The notes under the pieces were generated by a model. The model did no database searches, had not been told where the DNA came from, and was given only the letters and a program-made list of their open reading frames with translations. A DNA stretch of 57,040 nucleotides from Desulfogranum marinum (GTDB lineage Bacteria; Desulfobacterota; Desulfobulbia; Desulfobulbales; Desulfobulbaceae), in assembly GCF_016918565.1 (NCBI RefSeq), contig NZ_JAFFQD010000035.1, forward strand, positions 1-57,040. The letters are read 5' to 3'. Below are positions 45,093 through 53,758 of the stretch, piece by piece. Position 1 is the first letter of the stretch. The number at the start of each line of letters is the position of its first letter. The translations under genes were made by a program, and so were the position numbers.

Positions 45093-45211
45093 CCCGAAGG
45101 GGGAACTTTTTGATTGAAAACAAAAAATAGACTGGTAATTGTGCAATTACTCTTTACGTTATAATATCAATTAATTGCGTTTAAAATTAAAAAATTCATG
45201 GGAAATTCGGG
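45093..45211. repeat. Palindromic element of 119 bp (family C), copy 2
   Basis: It begins CCCGAAGGGGGAACTTTTTG and ends with GGGAAATTCGGG, in the inverse orientation to copy 1 at 34751-34869. Shared internal sequence includes TTGATTGAAAAC and AATATCAATTAATTG. Terminal inverted repeats with GAACTTTTTGATT lie at both ends. Confidence 0.85.
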
Positions 45212-45243
45212 TCGCGAAAAATCGCGCCTGTCCAAACAGGAGG

Positions 45244-45310
45244 AGCTGTAAGCAATTACAGCTTTTAAGCATACTAAATCAAAGAGTTCCCCCCCCCCGT
45301 GCGTAGTTAC
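45244..45310 (+). repeat. Dispersed 65-bp repeat with hairpin (family F), copy 1
   Basis: It starts with a perfect hairpin, GCTGTAAGCAATTACAGC, continues TTTTAAGCATACTAAATCAA AGAGTT and ends in a run of C followed by GTGCGTAG. A second copy is at 53694-53757. Both end in CCCCCCCGTGCGTAG and then differ. The function is unknown. Confidence 0.75.
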
Positions 45311-45396
45311 GGACAAACTATGATTACAGTTTTCCCCAACAAAATTATGCACCAGATAAACCGGTGATCAGCACATTATGTGCAGGAAAGTTATTA

Positions 45397-45675
45397 ATGA
45401 AAAAGAAAATTAGAAAAATATTTTCGCCTCTTCTGAATATGTTTGAGTCCGGTGGAACTGAATATATTTATCGAAAATCACATAGGAATATACTCAAAAT
45501 TTTGGGTTTTCTGTTTCTCATCCTCTCCTCAGGCTCTATCTATGCTACTATCAAGACATCCCAGTTGGGCGGTGTTCTTCCTGCCATTGTTTTTCTGTTA
45601 TTAGGTTTTGTCTGTGAAATTGTAGCTTTTCTTGGCAGTGAACGAGCTGTAGCTAACATATGGAAAAGCACATGA
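45397..45675 (+). CDS. Hypothetical small membrane protein, 92 aa
   Basis: The product has two hydrophobic segments, ILGFLFLILSSGSIYATIK and GGVLPAIVFLLLGFVCEIVAFLG, with a basic N-terminus of about 30 residues. AGGA lies about 9 bases before ATG 45397, which is why that start is used and not 45364. I do not recognise a family. It is in the AT-rich segment, with its stop 267 bases before the aldolase gene. Confidence 0.6.
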   Translation: MKKKIRKIFSPLLNMFESGGTEYIYRKSHRNILKILGFLFLILSSGSIYATIKTSQLGGVLPAIVFLLLGFVCEIVAFLGSERAVANIWKST

Positions 45676-45942
45676 TCTATCTTCACACGTTGGTAGGTTG
45701 AACTATAAATCAACCAAGAACTATGAATCTATAGGGGACACCCAGAATAGTGCTAGTTTAAGCTAGTTGCTTTATATTTGTTACGGTGTGCAGCATTGAC
45801 ACGAGAATAGAAATCTTGAAAAACAAACAAACACCACAAAAATCGAATCAAAAAACGTAGCCTTACATTGGCAATAATCAAGCAGAGGGCTGCCCTTTTT
45901 TTACTGGTTAATTCAACTACTCCACACCAAAAGGACTGAAAC

Positions 45943-46839
45943 ATGACAACAGCACAAAAAGCAATGTTAGAAAAAATAAAAAGCGCACCGGGTTTTATTG
46001 CAGCCCTTGATCAAAGTGGCGGTAGTACGCCGAAGGCTTTAAAGCTTTATGGTGTAGATGAGTCTGCCTATAGCAATGATGAAGAAATGTTTGCCTGTGT
46101 ACATGCCATGCGCACTCGCATAATCACCAGTCCGGCTTTTGATGGCAATCGGATACTTGGCGCTATCTTATTTGAAAATACTTTGGACAGAGAGATTGAA
46201 GATAAATCTTCGTCGCATTACTTGTGGCAGAACAAAAAGGTAGTGCCTTTTTTGAAAGTTGACAAAGGGTTAGCTGATGAAGAAAATGGCGCACAAATCA
46301 TGAAGCCTATGCCCGACCTTGAGGCATTGCTGGCAAAAGCCAATGCCCAAGATGTGTTTGGTACCAAAATGCGTTCGGTCGTCAAATTAGCAAACAAAGC
46401 TGGTATTGATGCGGTTGTTGAACAGCAATTTGCAGTAGGGAAACAAATTATAGCAGCTGGTTTAGTGCCGATTATTGAGCCGGAAATAGACATTAACAGC
46501 CCTGAAAAAGCAGAGGCCGAGGTTTTGTTGAAAGCAGCAATATTAGCTCAACTTGACGAATTAGAGGGCGATCAATACGTGATGTTAAAATTAACATTAC
46601 CCGAGCAAACTAATTTCTATACTGAATGCGTAAACCATCCACAAGTACTTAAAGTAGTAGCTTTATCAGGTGGCTATAGCCGCGAAGTGGCAAACAAGCG
46701 TTTAAGCGAAAATGTCGGCATGATTGCGAGTTTCTCGCGTGCGTTGACAGAGGGGTTGAGTGTCCAACAATCAAATGAGAATTTCGATAGCACGTTAGAT
46801 GCCACTATTCAGTCTATTTTTGATGCTTCAAACACCTAA
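45943..46839 (+). CDS. Class I fructose-bisphosphate aldolase
   Basis: The 298-residue protein matches bacterial class I aldolases of the Staphylococcus type. It begins [18 protein letters not shown], has [50 protein letters not shown] and the Schiff-base Lys216 in VMLKLTLPE. It splits fructose 1,6-bisphosphate reversibly in the cytoplasm and needs no metal. AAGGA is about 7 bases before the ATG. Codons such as TTA, together with the AT-rich surroundings, suggest it may have been acquired. A relic of an enolase-superfamily enzyme follows. Confidence 0.92.
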   Translation: MTTAQKAMLEKIKSAPGFIAALDQSGGSTPKALKLYGVDESAYSNDEEMFACVHAMRTRIITSPAFDGNRILGAILFENTLDREIEDKSSSHYLWQNKKVVPFLKVDKGLADEENGAQIMKPMPDLEALLAKANAQDVFGTKMRSVVKLANKAGIDAVVEQQFAVGKQIIAAGLVPIIEPEIDINSPEKAEAEVLLKAAILAQLDELEGDQYVMLKLTLPEQTNFYTECVNHPQVLKVVALSGGYSREVANKRLSENVGMIASFSRALTEGLSVQQSNENFDSTLDATIQSIFDASNT

Positions 46840-46880
46840 TAGAGGCGCCTGCTTCAAGAGGAGTCGCCCTATGCAGAGGC

Positions 46881-47048
46881 ATCTTTGGTTTCAACTATAA
46901 TACGGTGAAAATAAAAATCGGCGGACTCCCTTTATTCGAAGACCTGGCCCGAATCGAAGCCGTATTGGAGGTCGCCGGCAACGGTCAAACCCTGGCCATA
47001 GATGCCAATGGCCGGATTCAGTGGAATACGCAGTGGAGAACCCATTAG
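46881..47048 (+). pseudogene. Fragment of a mandelate racemase/muconate lactonizing (enolase superfamily) enzyme
   Basis: Translation in this frame gives FGFNYNTVKIKIGG, then DLARIEAVLEVAGNG and TLAIDANGRI, ending with a stop at 47046-47048. VKxKIGG, DLxRIExVxE and LxxDANGRxxxxxA are the core of the barrel domain of this superfamily, where Lys and Asp hold the metal. The rest of the enzyme is absent, so the gene is a relic of some 55 residues. The frame is open upstream into the aldolase stop region without a family-like start. Confidence 0.75.
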
Positions 47049-47073
47049 CCCTGCACATTGCTGCAGGGCTAAT
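47044..47073. terminator. Strong hairpin after the relic
   Basis: ATTAGCCCTGC pairs perfectly with GCAGGGCTAAT across an 8-base loop. There is no obvious run of T, so it may be a rho-independent terminator that lost its tail, or part of a mobile element end. It begins within the stop codon of the relic. Confidence 0.45.
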
Positions 47074-47402
47074 CGAATTGTATTGTTTCGTGTTTGAGCC
47101 CTTTGGCGACGTTGTTGATATCCCCTGTTCAAAAAAAAGGCAAAAGGTTATTGCTTGACTCATCGTAGGGTAACAACACCCTCTTTCTCTCATAACCAGA
47201 CCTTTTTTCTTCGGCAAAAAACATATATTTTGGGGACAGATCACGAAAAAGGCCATAGGCCATCTTGCATAATTGCCTTTTCACTCAATCTTTTCGCTAT
47301 GCTTTAAAATTATCCTCTGAATATTAGGTACCTGCCTGTGGTAATTTTTTAAGCATGCCTCAAGCTTGAACGAAAATTCTGAACATCCAAGATACCCTAC
47401 AC

Positions 47403-47804
47403 TTATTCAATCTCAACCCAGGCGTCAACTGTAGCATAGGGGCTACCCTCTACAGTGTATTTGATTACCACACCATCAGCACTTTTCCACCCATGCCATT
47501 TTTTTTCGGCAAGGATAATTTTTTTACCATCAATTACCGTTTGGAGATAATCATCCACTTTTTCTACTGTACAATTTAAGCGAAAAAAAATTGTTTCAAG
47601 GCTTCTTTCGCCTTCTTCGCTCCTTGTATCAACATATATATAAATTCCATATTCTCCGGTTGAACGTAGTTTTCCAAATGATCCGCGAACCATGGTTGGG
47701 ATATCATAGATGGTATTTCGCTTTGCTGTAGCATCAATGGTAAATGCGGCGAGATTAGATGCTGCAAATAAAAGAACAATAATGGCAGGTATAATCTTTT
47801 TCAT
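47403..47804 (-). CDS. Hypothetical secreted protein, 133 aa
   Basis: The protein begins with a signal peptide (MKKIIPAIIVLLFAASNLAA) and has a beta-rich body with acidic residues. It contains a single Cys in FRLNCTVEKVD and repeated Lys/Asp-rich turns. No family was recognised. ATG 47804 has AAGGAG 8 bases upstream, which decides it over the frame's opening at 47837. A family B repeat ends upstream of its promoter region and may have influenced transcription. Confidence 0.7.
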   Translation of the reverse strand: MKKIIPAIIVLLFAASNLAAFTIDATAKRNTIYDIPTMVRGSFGKLRSTGEYGIYIYVDTRSEEGERSLETIFFRLNCTVEKVDDYLQTVIDGKKIILAEKKWHGWKSADGVVIKYTVEGSPYATVDAWVEIE

Positions 47805-47825
47805 AGGTCTTCTCCTTGTTGATTT

Positions 47826-47946
47826 GTAACGGTTCAACAGTACTCCACATGTTCACAAGCTGACAGATTAGGAGATAAGCACCGATTTCGATACATCGGG
47901 ATGCCGGCCGGGCAGATCATAAAGAGTTGAGCTGCTGCTGAAGTTA
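47826..47946 (+). repeat. Palindromic dispersed element, family B copy 3
   Basis: It begins GTAACGGTTCAACAGTACTC and ends GAGCTGCTGCTGAAGTTAC. Interior ATGTTCACAAGCTGACAGAT and CCGATTTCGATACATCGG correspond closely to copies 1 and 2. It lies 22 bases upstream of the secreted protein gene. Confidence 0.8.
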
Positions 47947-48229
47947 CGTTGATTCTTCTATTTCGCCCTTTTATTTTACTGTAAAAACTTCTTTTCCCGT
48001 ATTTTTTCATTAAAATAACTTCATTTTTCCTGTCAGTATTTTCAAACATCATCGGGGTACGGGCAGTTCACGTAAGAATATACATACATTCCACATACCG
48101 GCAGTATACAGCCCGCAACTGTTATCCTTGGTGATTGTAGCACGTGTGGTATACCAAACAAAGCCAGGTAAAGGCATGCATCTAGAACCTGAAAAAGAGT
48201 GATGCTCTGGTGGCGTTAAAAAATAGAAT

Positions 48230-48482
48230 CTAAATCCTGCAATTGCCAAGTTTGCCGAAGGTGCGAGGCTGCGTACACGCAGACGTACTGTAGTACTTCA
48301 AGTGTGCGCAAACAAAGCAGATTCGGTAAAATCGGCAATCCCGAAGGGTGGCAAGCATGAGAAAAATGCTCTTAAATGTAACTCACATAAAAAGTGAACT
48401 GATTTCTTGTTGATAATACCGACAACAGTCTGAAAAAACATAATTAAAAGTATTTTTGTCATGTTTGACATGCAAGATTTAG
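48230..48482. repeat. Dispersed 255-bp element (family D), copy 2
   Basis: This second copy is nearly identical to 36617-36873, with the same orientation. Its ends, CTAAATCCTGCA and TGCAAGATTTAG, are inverted repeats. The flanking two bases on each side (AT) read identically, so a short target duplication is possible here, unlike at copy 1. Confidence 0.9.
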
Positions 48483-48537
48483 ATAGAAAGGCTTATATTA
48501 ATACATCATCTTTTTTCATTCGAACCTACAGACCTTG

Positions 48538-50286
48538 ATGACTATGAAATTTTACTCATTGCCCGTGCGGCCTCTTATTTTAGGGTTTTTTCTTCTCTGT
48601 TTCTCCTCCTTCCAGACAGTACACGCAGCAACGGTCGAGGAGTCAGCGCTATCCAAGGCCGCAAAAGCGGAAGCGAGTCAAGAAAAAGAACCTTCCATAG
48701 ATGAACGTTTTTTTGCTGAAATAAAGGAATTCAAAACGAAACTTACAGTAATGCGCAAGGAGATGAAAAGGTTAACAGGTGAGCAACAATTGGCCTTGGG
48801 CATGCAAGTGCGTGAAACAGAGATACAACTGCGAAAGATATTTGGGGATGTACTCAATCACATCGCCGAAGAAAAGAAGAAAAATACCCTCAAGCCTTAC
48901 ATCCTTCCTCAAATAAAATCTCTGTTGCAAGAAGAATCCAAGATCATCCAACGTGAATTAACCTATGCAAATAATCATATTGCATCCCTGGTCAAAGACC
49001 AGAAAAATCTTGATTCGTTGCAGCTCTTTGCCAGAAAACAGGAGATCAGTAATTACTACGGGATCTACGATGCTTTATTGAAAGACTTATATGAGAATGC
49101 GCAACGGCTGGAACTGCTTGAACTCTCTGTTACCGATGATCTGGCGGTGCTTGACAACCTATTAAAGCAACGATCATTGACGGTTTCCAGTGAAATCAAA
49201 CTGGTACTCAATACGTTATCTGACTTGCACGAACAGTATAAAACTGCTGCTGAAGGCGACAAGGAAAAACTTAATACCAAAATATTGGCCCTGGAAGAAT
49301 TCAAGGAAGGACTTACAGACAGCCTGACAGCGCTGGTTAAGCTTCTTCATAAGCGAGAAATCGATGCACTTGAATACAGCGAACTCCTGATCAAAGCTAC
49401 CGGGCAAATATCAACTGAAATTTTTGATAAACAGGTTGCTTTTTCCCTGTTCTCTCACACCATGAGTGACGCGAAAATTTGGCTTCAAGAAAATGGCCTG
49501 AGGCTTTCCTTAAACCTGCTCTTTGTATTGTTTATACTGGCCTTTTTTAAGCTGCTGGCGTGGTTGACTAAACGTCTGTTGAAAAGGATAGTTATAGCTA
49601 AAAATTCGAGGATGTCACAACTTGCCGGTAATTTTCTGGTTTCCATGTCCGGCAAGATCGTCATGGTATTAGGAGTATTGGTGGCCTTGTCCCAACTGGG
49701 AGTTAAAATAGGGCCACTTCTCGCAGGCCTTGGTATTGCAGGGTTTATTATTGGTTTTGCCTTACAGGATGTTTTGTCCAATTTTGCTTCCGGGGTGATG
49801 ATCCTTATGTATCGGCCATTTGATGTCGGTGACGTCATCGAGGTTCCGGAAGTAAGCGGTAAAGTGCAGAGCATGAACTTGGTCTCCAGCATTATTCTGA
49901 CCTTTGACAACCAAAAGCTTATTGTACCCAATAACAAAATTTGGGGTAACATTATCCGTAACGTCCACTCAGAAAGTGTTCGAAGGGTTGACCTGGTATT
50001 TGGAATTGCCTATGAAGCTGATATTGATCAGGCAGAGCGAATATTTCAGGAAATTTTAGATGGTCATGAACTAGTGCTCACTCGTCCGGAATCCGTCATC
50101 AAACTCCACAATCTTGGTGAATCATCTGTGGATTTTATTGTTCGCCCCTGGGTCATGAGCGAGGACTACTGGACCGTGTATTGGGACATAACCAGAACAG
50201 TTAAAAAACGGTTGGACGAAGAGGGTATCTCCATCCCATACCCCCAGCGGGATGTTCACATTTATCATACGGACTCTACCTCATAA
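48538..50286 (+). CDS. Mechanosensitive ion channel of MscS family with long N-terminal extension
   Basis: The 582-residue protein has a signal peptide (ending VHAA), then a long acidic coiled-coil region of about 270 residues, a TM near 320-340, and the MscS core: ALLAGLGIAGFIIGFALQDVLSNFASG, the pore-lining helix, and MYRPFDVGDVIEV followed by NQKLIVPNNKIWGNII for the beta domain. It should open when membrane tension rises and release solutes, protecting from osmotic shock. The extension resembles those of large MscS-like channels. ATG 48538 or 48544 are equally likely starts. Confidence 0.93.
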   Translation: MTMKFYSLPVRPLILGFFLLCFSSFQTVHAATVEESALSKAAKAEASQEKEPSIDERFFAEIKEFKTKLTVMRKEMKRLTGEQQLALGMQVRETEIQLRKIFGDVLNHIAEEKKKNTLKPYILPQIKSLLQEESKIIQRELTYANNHIASLVKDQKNLDSLQLFARKQEISNYYGIYDALLKDLYENAQRLELLELSVTDDLAVLDNLLKQRSLTVSSEIKLVLNTLSDLHEQYKTAAEGDKEKLNTKILALEEFKEGLTDSLTALVKLLHKREIDALEYSELLIKATGQISTEIFDKQVAFSLFSHTMSDAKIWLQENGLRLSLNLLFVLFILAFFKLLAWLTKRLLKRIVIAKNSRMSQLAGNFLVSMSGKIVMVLGVLVALSQLGVKIGPLLAGLGIAGFIIGFALQDVLSNFASGVMILMYRPFDVGDVIEVPEVSGKVQSMNLVSSIILTFDNQKLIVPNNKIWGNIIRNVHSESVRRVDLVFGIAYEADIDQAERIFQEILDGHELVLTRPESVIKLHNLGESSVDFIVRPWVMSEDYWTVYWDITRTVKKRLDEEGISIPYPQRDVHIYHTDSTS

Positions 50287-50598
50287 GAATATTTCACCTG
50301 GACGTTTACGACGCGACCATAGGTTTGGTTATGCTTTCATTCCATTACCGTTTGGTTGCCTTGCTGCGACGATTATAAACGCCCCAGCTATCCATTAACA
50401 AAACCATAAAAAATGCAATGATAGCAAAACATAATAGAAAAATAGTAAGGGGAAGATTTTAGTTTGGGGAAAAATCGGCAAACAGTGAAAATGAAAATAG
50501 CTATAAGATACGCCCGCAATCCGACAAGATGAGTTACTATTCCTACGCCATCGGCATAAGTGTTTTCCTTCTGCTGCAAGTGGAGCAGGTTCTATGAT
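50287..50598. other. Intergenic, nothing recognised
   Basis: The convergent gap after mscS has no supported gene. An ORF at 50388-50579 is AT-rich and starts with TTG without ribosome binding site. I see no hairpin with a U-tail that I would call a terminator. Confidence 0.35.
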
Positions 50599-52713
50599 CT
50601 ATTTTGTGTTTTGATACGGGGTATTGAAAACCTCGATACTGTCCTGGTTGAACATGTTTTTTCTGATTCGTTCTGATTTGTTCCTAGCTCGCTCTACACT
50701 GGAGGCGGTAATGTGATTTTCCTCGTACCACGCATCCGGATTTTGGCAGAATCGCAGCAGCTCGGCATGAGCGGTATCGGCATCGCGGCATGACTTGACC
50801 AGGTATGGAACAAATGCCGGACCATAGTTTTTTCCTGCAATTGCAGCCACCTGCTGCTGGGTGTGGCCCCATAGGTTATCCTGGTCCAGCAGGATGATGG
50901 GCGCAAGGGGATTTTCATGAATTTTCATTGAAGTGATGGTGATGCACAACTCCTCAGCAGTGCCGTAGCCGCCTGTGTTGATGACAGGGAGATTGCTCAG
51001 TTTCTGCAGGTGGTCCTGGCGAGAAAGACGGAGCCCTTCTCTGTACTTGATCAGGCCGTCACAGGTGGTGAGCGAAGTCTGTTGTTCACCTTCCAGGTTG
51101 ATGGCCACCCCGATGCTCATGATATTGTGCTGCCTGGCAAGGTCATTGGCCTCCTTCATCAGACCCGGTCCCCCGCCGTGAACAATCCCCATCTCGTTAC
51201 CGAAGGACAAGGCCAGCTTGTTGATCAGGTCAATGGTCAAGCGGTTGTCCGCCTCGTTGGTGTGGGAGCCGTAGAAAGCAAACCAGTACCTGACCAAATC
51301 AAAACGCTCTCGGTCATCCGGTTCCATGAAGCAGCCGTGATAAAAAGAGTAAAGCTTGTCCGTGGCTGCATCATAACGAAGAAATTCACAGCCTGAAGTG
51401 GCCGCGTGGGTCAGTTTGAGCATTTGTTTGATGTAGTCGTCTGCAAATGCCGGGTCTTCCATATTGATAAGAAAAGTCCTGACTCCGCTTCTACGTAGTG
51501 TGTCAATCACTTCGGTGGAAGGAAACCTGTCACCGATAAATACCCTGCTGTTAATCCCCCCGAGCACGGAAAGTTTTTCCAGGGTTTGCGCAAAGTCGCT
51601 GTGTCTTTCCGTTAGCTGGATGTTTTCGGGGTGACGAATGGTGCTTTTCTGGACTGCGTTGCGAATGATTTCCAGCTGTGCCCGCCCCAGAGCATCTTTA
51701 GCATTGGCAATTTGGGAAAAATTATTTTTGTTGAGAATCATACCAAGCGAATCGTCTTCAACGAAGTCAAACAAGCTGCTGACATCGCCGGTGGTGAGCA
51801 GATCGTAGAGTCGATAACCATACTTGACCTTGTGCTTGGAAAGCGGGACGGTCAACGGATTTTCGGCTCTGAAAAAGCGAACTCTCACCTTTACCTGGTG
51901 CAGCGGAACTTTTTCTTTGCCAAAGTGAAAAAGCTCAACCTGGCGGTCACGAAATGTCCTGAATGGATCCAGAACCCTGGCAGGCAAGTGTTCTATACCA
52001 TTCGTTTCAGGTTCAGTCACTGCATCTATAATACCGTAGATGTCTCCAAGCGATATCTTGATCGCACCGATAAAGAGGTTCCCAGGACTGAGCGTGGCCT
52101 TGTGCAGGTCCAGAGGCACACGTGAGCGGATTTTTGTCAGGGCCATCCGCCCTTTCTTGATCACTTCATTGACGCTGGATTCATTAATGGCGTCGGATTC
52201 GAAACAGTATTGATAGGGTTCGAGATCAGCAAGGATATAGTCGCTTTCCTTGCCGGTGAGCGTATCCCTCTCCCGTTTGATCTGAAAACCGTCATAGCGT
52301 CCCTTGCCGCTGCTTCGTCCTACAAAAAGCCTTTTGTGCAGGTAATGGCGAACATCATGGATGCGCAGTTCAGGGTCCATAACCACCAGCCGGCCTATTT
52401 CATCTCCTATCTTAAACTGACCAAGTACGTCGCCGAGCAGTGGATTGAGGTTTTCCACCTTACCGTCCAGGTGTACCTCTCTGCCATTGATCTGCGGCAG
52501 GGTATCAGGGGAAAGCAGGTCGGTCTTGATTCCAAGCTGGGTGTTTCCACTCCGAGCCGAAAAAAGAAAAGGTTTCTGCTCCTGGAGGGCACCACAAATA
52601 TAATCAGATACATCGACAAAGGAAAAACGTGCTTGCAGGATGTCGCCCCCTTCGAGCTTACCCGGTATTTCACTGATATGTCCGTCTGAACTGACGATTT
52701 GCGCTATTTTCAT
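50599..52713 (-). CDS. Large protein with C-terminal LOG (lysine decarboxylase-like) domain
   Basis: The 704-residue protein has an unrecognised N-terminal part of about 430 residues, which contains repeated beta-strand-like segments and no membrane helix. The C-terminal part is a LOG-family domain: GIVHGGGPGLMKEAND near 511 and NTGGYGTAEELCITIT near 581, corresponding to the PGGxGTxxE motif, here with Asn-Thr instead of Pro-Gly. LOG enzymes release free bases from nucleoside monophosphates (phosphoribohydrolase). The large N-terminal part may sense or bind a nucleotide or regulate the reaction. Domain fusion is unusual for bacterial LOG proteins, which are generally about 200 residues. Confidence 0.85.
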   Translation of the reverse strand: MKIAQIVSSDGHISEIPGKLEGGDILQARFSFVDVSDYICGALQEQKPFLFSARSGNTQLGIKTDLLSPDTLPQINGREVHLDGKVENLNPLLGDVLGQFKIGDEIGRLVVMDPELRIHDVRHYLHKRLFVGRSSGKGRYDGFQIKRERDTLTGKESDYILADLEPYQYCFESDAINESSVNEVIKKGRMALTKIRSRVPLDLHKATLSPGNLFIGAIKISLGDIYGIIDAVTEPETNGIEHLPARVLDPFRTFRDRQVELFHFGKEKVPLHQVKVRVRFFRAENPLTVPLSKHKVKYGYRLYDLLTTGDVSSLFDFVEDDSLGMILNKNNFSQIANAKDALGRAQLEIIRNAVQKSTIRHPENIQLTERHSDFAQTLEKLSVLGGINSRVFIGDRFPSTEVIDTLRRSGVRTFLINMEDPAFADDYIKQMLKLTHAATSGCEFLRYDAATDKLYSFYHGCFMEPDDRERFDLVRYWFAFYGSHTNEADNRLTIDLINKLALSFGNEMGIVHGGGPGLMKEANDLARQHNIMSIGVAINLEGEQQTSLTTCDGLIKYREGLRLSRQDHLQKLSNLPVINTGGYGTAEELCITITSMKIHENPLAPIILLDQDNLWGHTQQQVAAIAGKNYGPAFVPYLVKSCRDADTAHAELLRFCQNPDAWYEENHITASSVERARNKSERIRKNMFNQDSIEVFNTPYQNTK

Positions 52714-52961
52714 GGCAACTGTGTTAAAAGTGTGATGTAATTTATTTCCTGAACCGTTTTACGTTCCGGAGTGGAGCAGGTTGCTGCTTCTCAATTTGCT
52801 CCTGCTATAAGTACGTTTTTGCCAATAAATACTTTACCTAGGCCCCGGACTCTAAGCCGTCACCGACTCAATCGCCAGTGCAGCAGCTGCACCCAATGAA
52901 TAAAATTTTTGCAGGGTTGTACATTGTGATTTGGTTTGGCAGGCAAAAGAAGGAGTGTACT

Positions 52962-53570
52962 TCAGTCGAGCAAAGCAGTCATCAGTTTTGCAACCTTTTT
53001 CCGCGATTTTTCAGGAAGACTTGCATTGGCCTGTTTACTGATAAGACCGGTAAAAATGGTGCCGACAACCTCTGCGCCTATGGTTTTTGCCGTCAACTTC
53101 AATTGTCTACGGGTGCCGTAGACCACCTTGCCCATAAATCCAGGGGCTGCGCAGGAAGAAACGAGTACAGCTTTTTTGCCTGTACTTTTCTTTTTCCTAT
53201 TTTCAGGCGCATTCATATCCCAGGGCCAGTAGCCGTAAGGGATAAGTCTTTCCAGGAATCTCTTGTAGAGGGCCGTGACTGTGTAAAAATTTGTGGGTGA
53301 TGCAAGAATGTACCCGTCAGCTAGCTCTAGCTTTTCGACAAGAGAGGCCATGCCGTCTTCAAATACGCATTTCCCTGGATTTTCGCCCGGCATCTGGCAG
53401 CAGTCACGACAGTTTCGACAAAATTCAATGGGATAGTCGCGCAAATATACCACTTCAATTTCTGCGTTGTACCGCTCGGTTAGCAGGACAAACTCCTCCA
53501 GAGTTTGATCGGTAATACCACCCTCCCGGTAGGAGCCATTGATAGCCAATATTTTTTTTGTTGTCTGCAT
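52962..53570 (-). CDS. NADPH-dependent FMN reductase-like flavoprotein with cysteine cluster
   Basis: The 202-residue protein has a flavodoxin-like fold. It begins KKILAINGSYREGGITDQTLEE with the FMN phosphate loop, has YILASPTNFYTVTALYKRFLER in the middle and VLVSSCAAPGF. After residue 50 it carries CRNCRDCC followed by a Cys ten residues on, which resembles the four-cysteine cluster of iron-sulfur flavoproteins. It thus could hold a 4Fe-4S cluster and move electrons or reduce disulfides or quinones. ATG 53570 is preferred to TTG 53594. It is likely separate from ubiB. Confidence 0.88.
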   Translation of the reverse strand: MQTTKKILAINGSYREGGITDQTLEEFVLLTERYNAEIEVVYLRDYPIEFCRNCRDCCQMPGENPGKCVFEDGMASLVEKLELADGYILASPTNFYTVTALYKRFLERLIPYGYWPWDMNAPENRKKKSTGKKAVLVSSCAAPGFMGKVVYGTRRQLKLTAKTIGAEVVGTIFTGLISKQANASLPEKSRKKVAKLMTALLD

Positions 53571-53693
53571 GTCTGGGATAAAGTTTTGTTGCAATCCGTC
53601 GCTGCAATTATCAGAAGGGGATTCCTGAGGTTCTGGTCGGATGATGTTTTGAGAAAAAGATTAGTGACTACTCACAGGCACCCTACGGATGGC

Positions 53694-53757
53694 ACCTGTA
53701 AGCAATTACAGGTTTTAGGTATAATACCTCAAGGAGTAATCCCCCCCGTGCGTAGCA
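53694..53757 (+). repeat. Dispersed 65-bp repeat with hairpin (family F), copy 2
   Basis: ACCTGTAAGCAATTACAGGT is a perfect hairpin, followed by TTTAGGTATAATACCTCAA and a C-run with GTGCGTAG. It matches the copy at 45244-45310 and its right end lies two bases from the stop of ubiB. It might be an end point of this transcription unit. Confidence 0.75.
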
Positions 53758-53758
53758 A

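Larger units (their letters stand above)
46840..47402. other. Intergenic region with gene relic and hairpin
   Basis: It contains the enolase-superfamily fragment at 46881-47048 and a hairpin at 47044-47073, listed separately. From 47074 to 47402 nothing is supported. Confidence 0.45.
47805..48537. other. Intergenic region with two repeat elements
   Basis: It holds a family B copy at 47826-47946 and a family D copy at 48230-48482. The remaining sequence shows no gene. Apparent ORFs inside the elements are not credited. MscS starts directly after the second element. Confidence 0.5.

Noticed and set aside
45244-45310. Integron attC-like site
   Set aside because: A hairpin exists but the characteristic RYYYAAC/GTTRRRY boxes are not present, and there is no integrase.
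47834-48052. ORF across a family B element
   Set aside because: Its coding sequence consists of the repeat and adjoining AT-rich bases; similar peptides from copy 1 reflect repeat identity.
50388-50579. 63-codon ORF near mscS end
   Set aside because: It starts with TTG without ribosome binding site, in AT-rich sequence.
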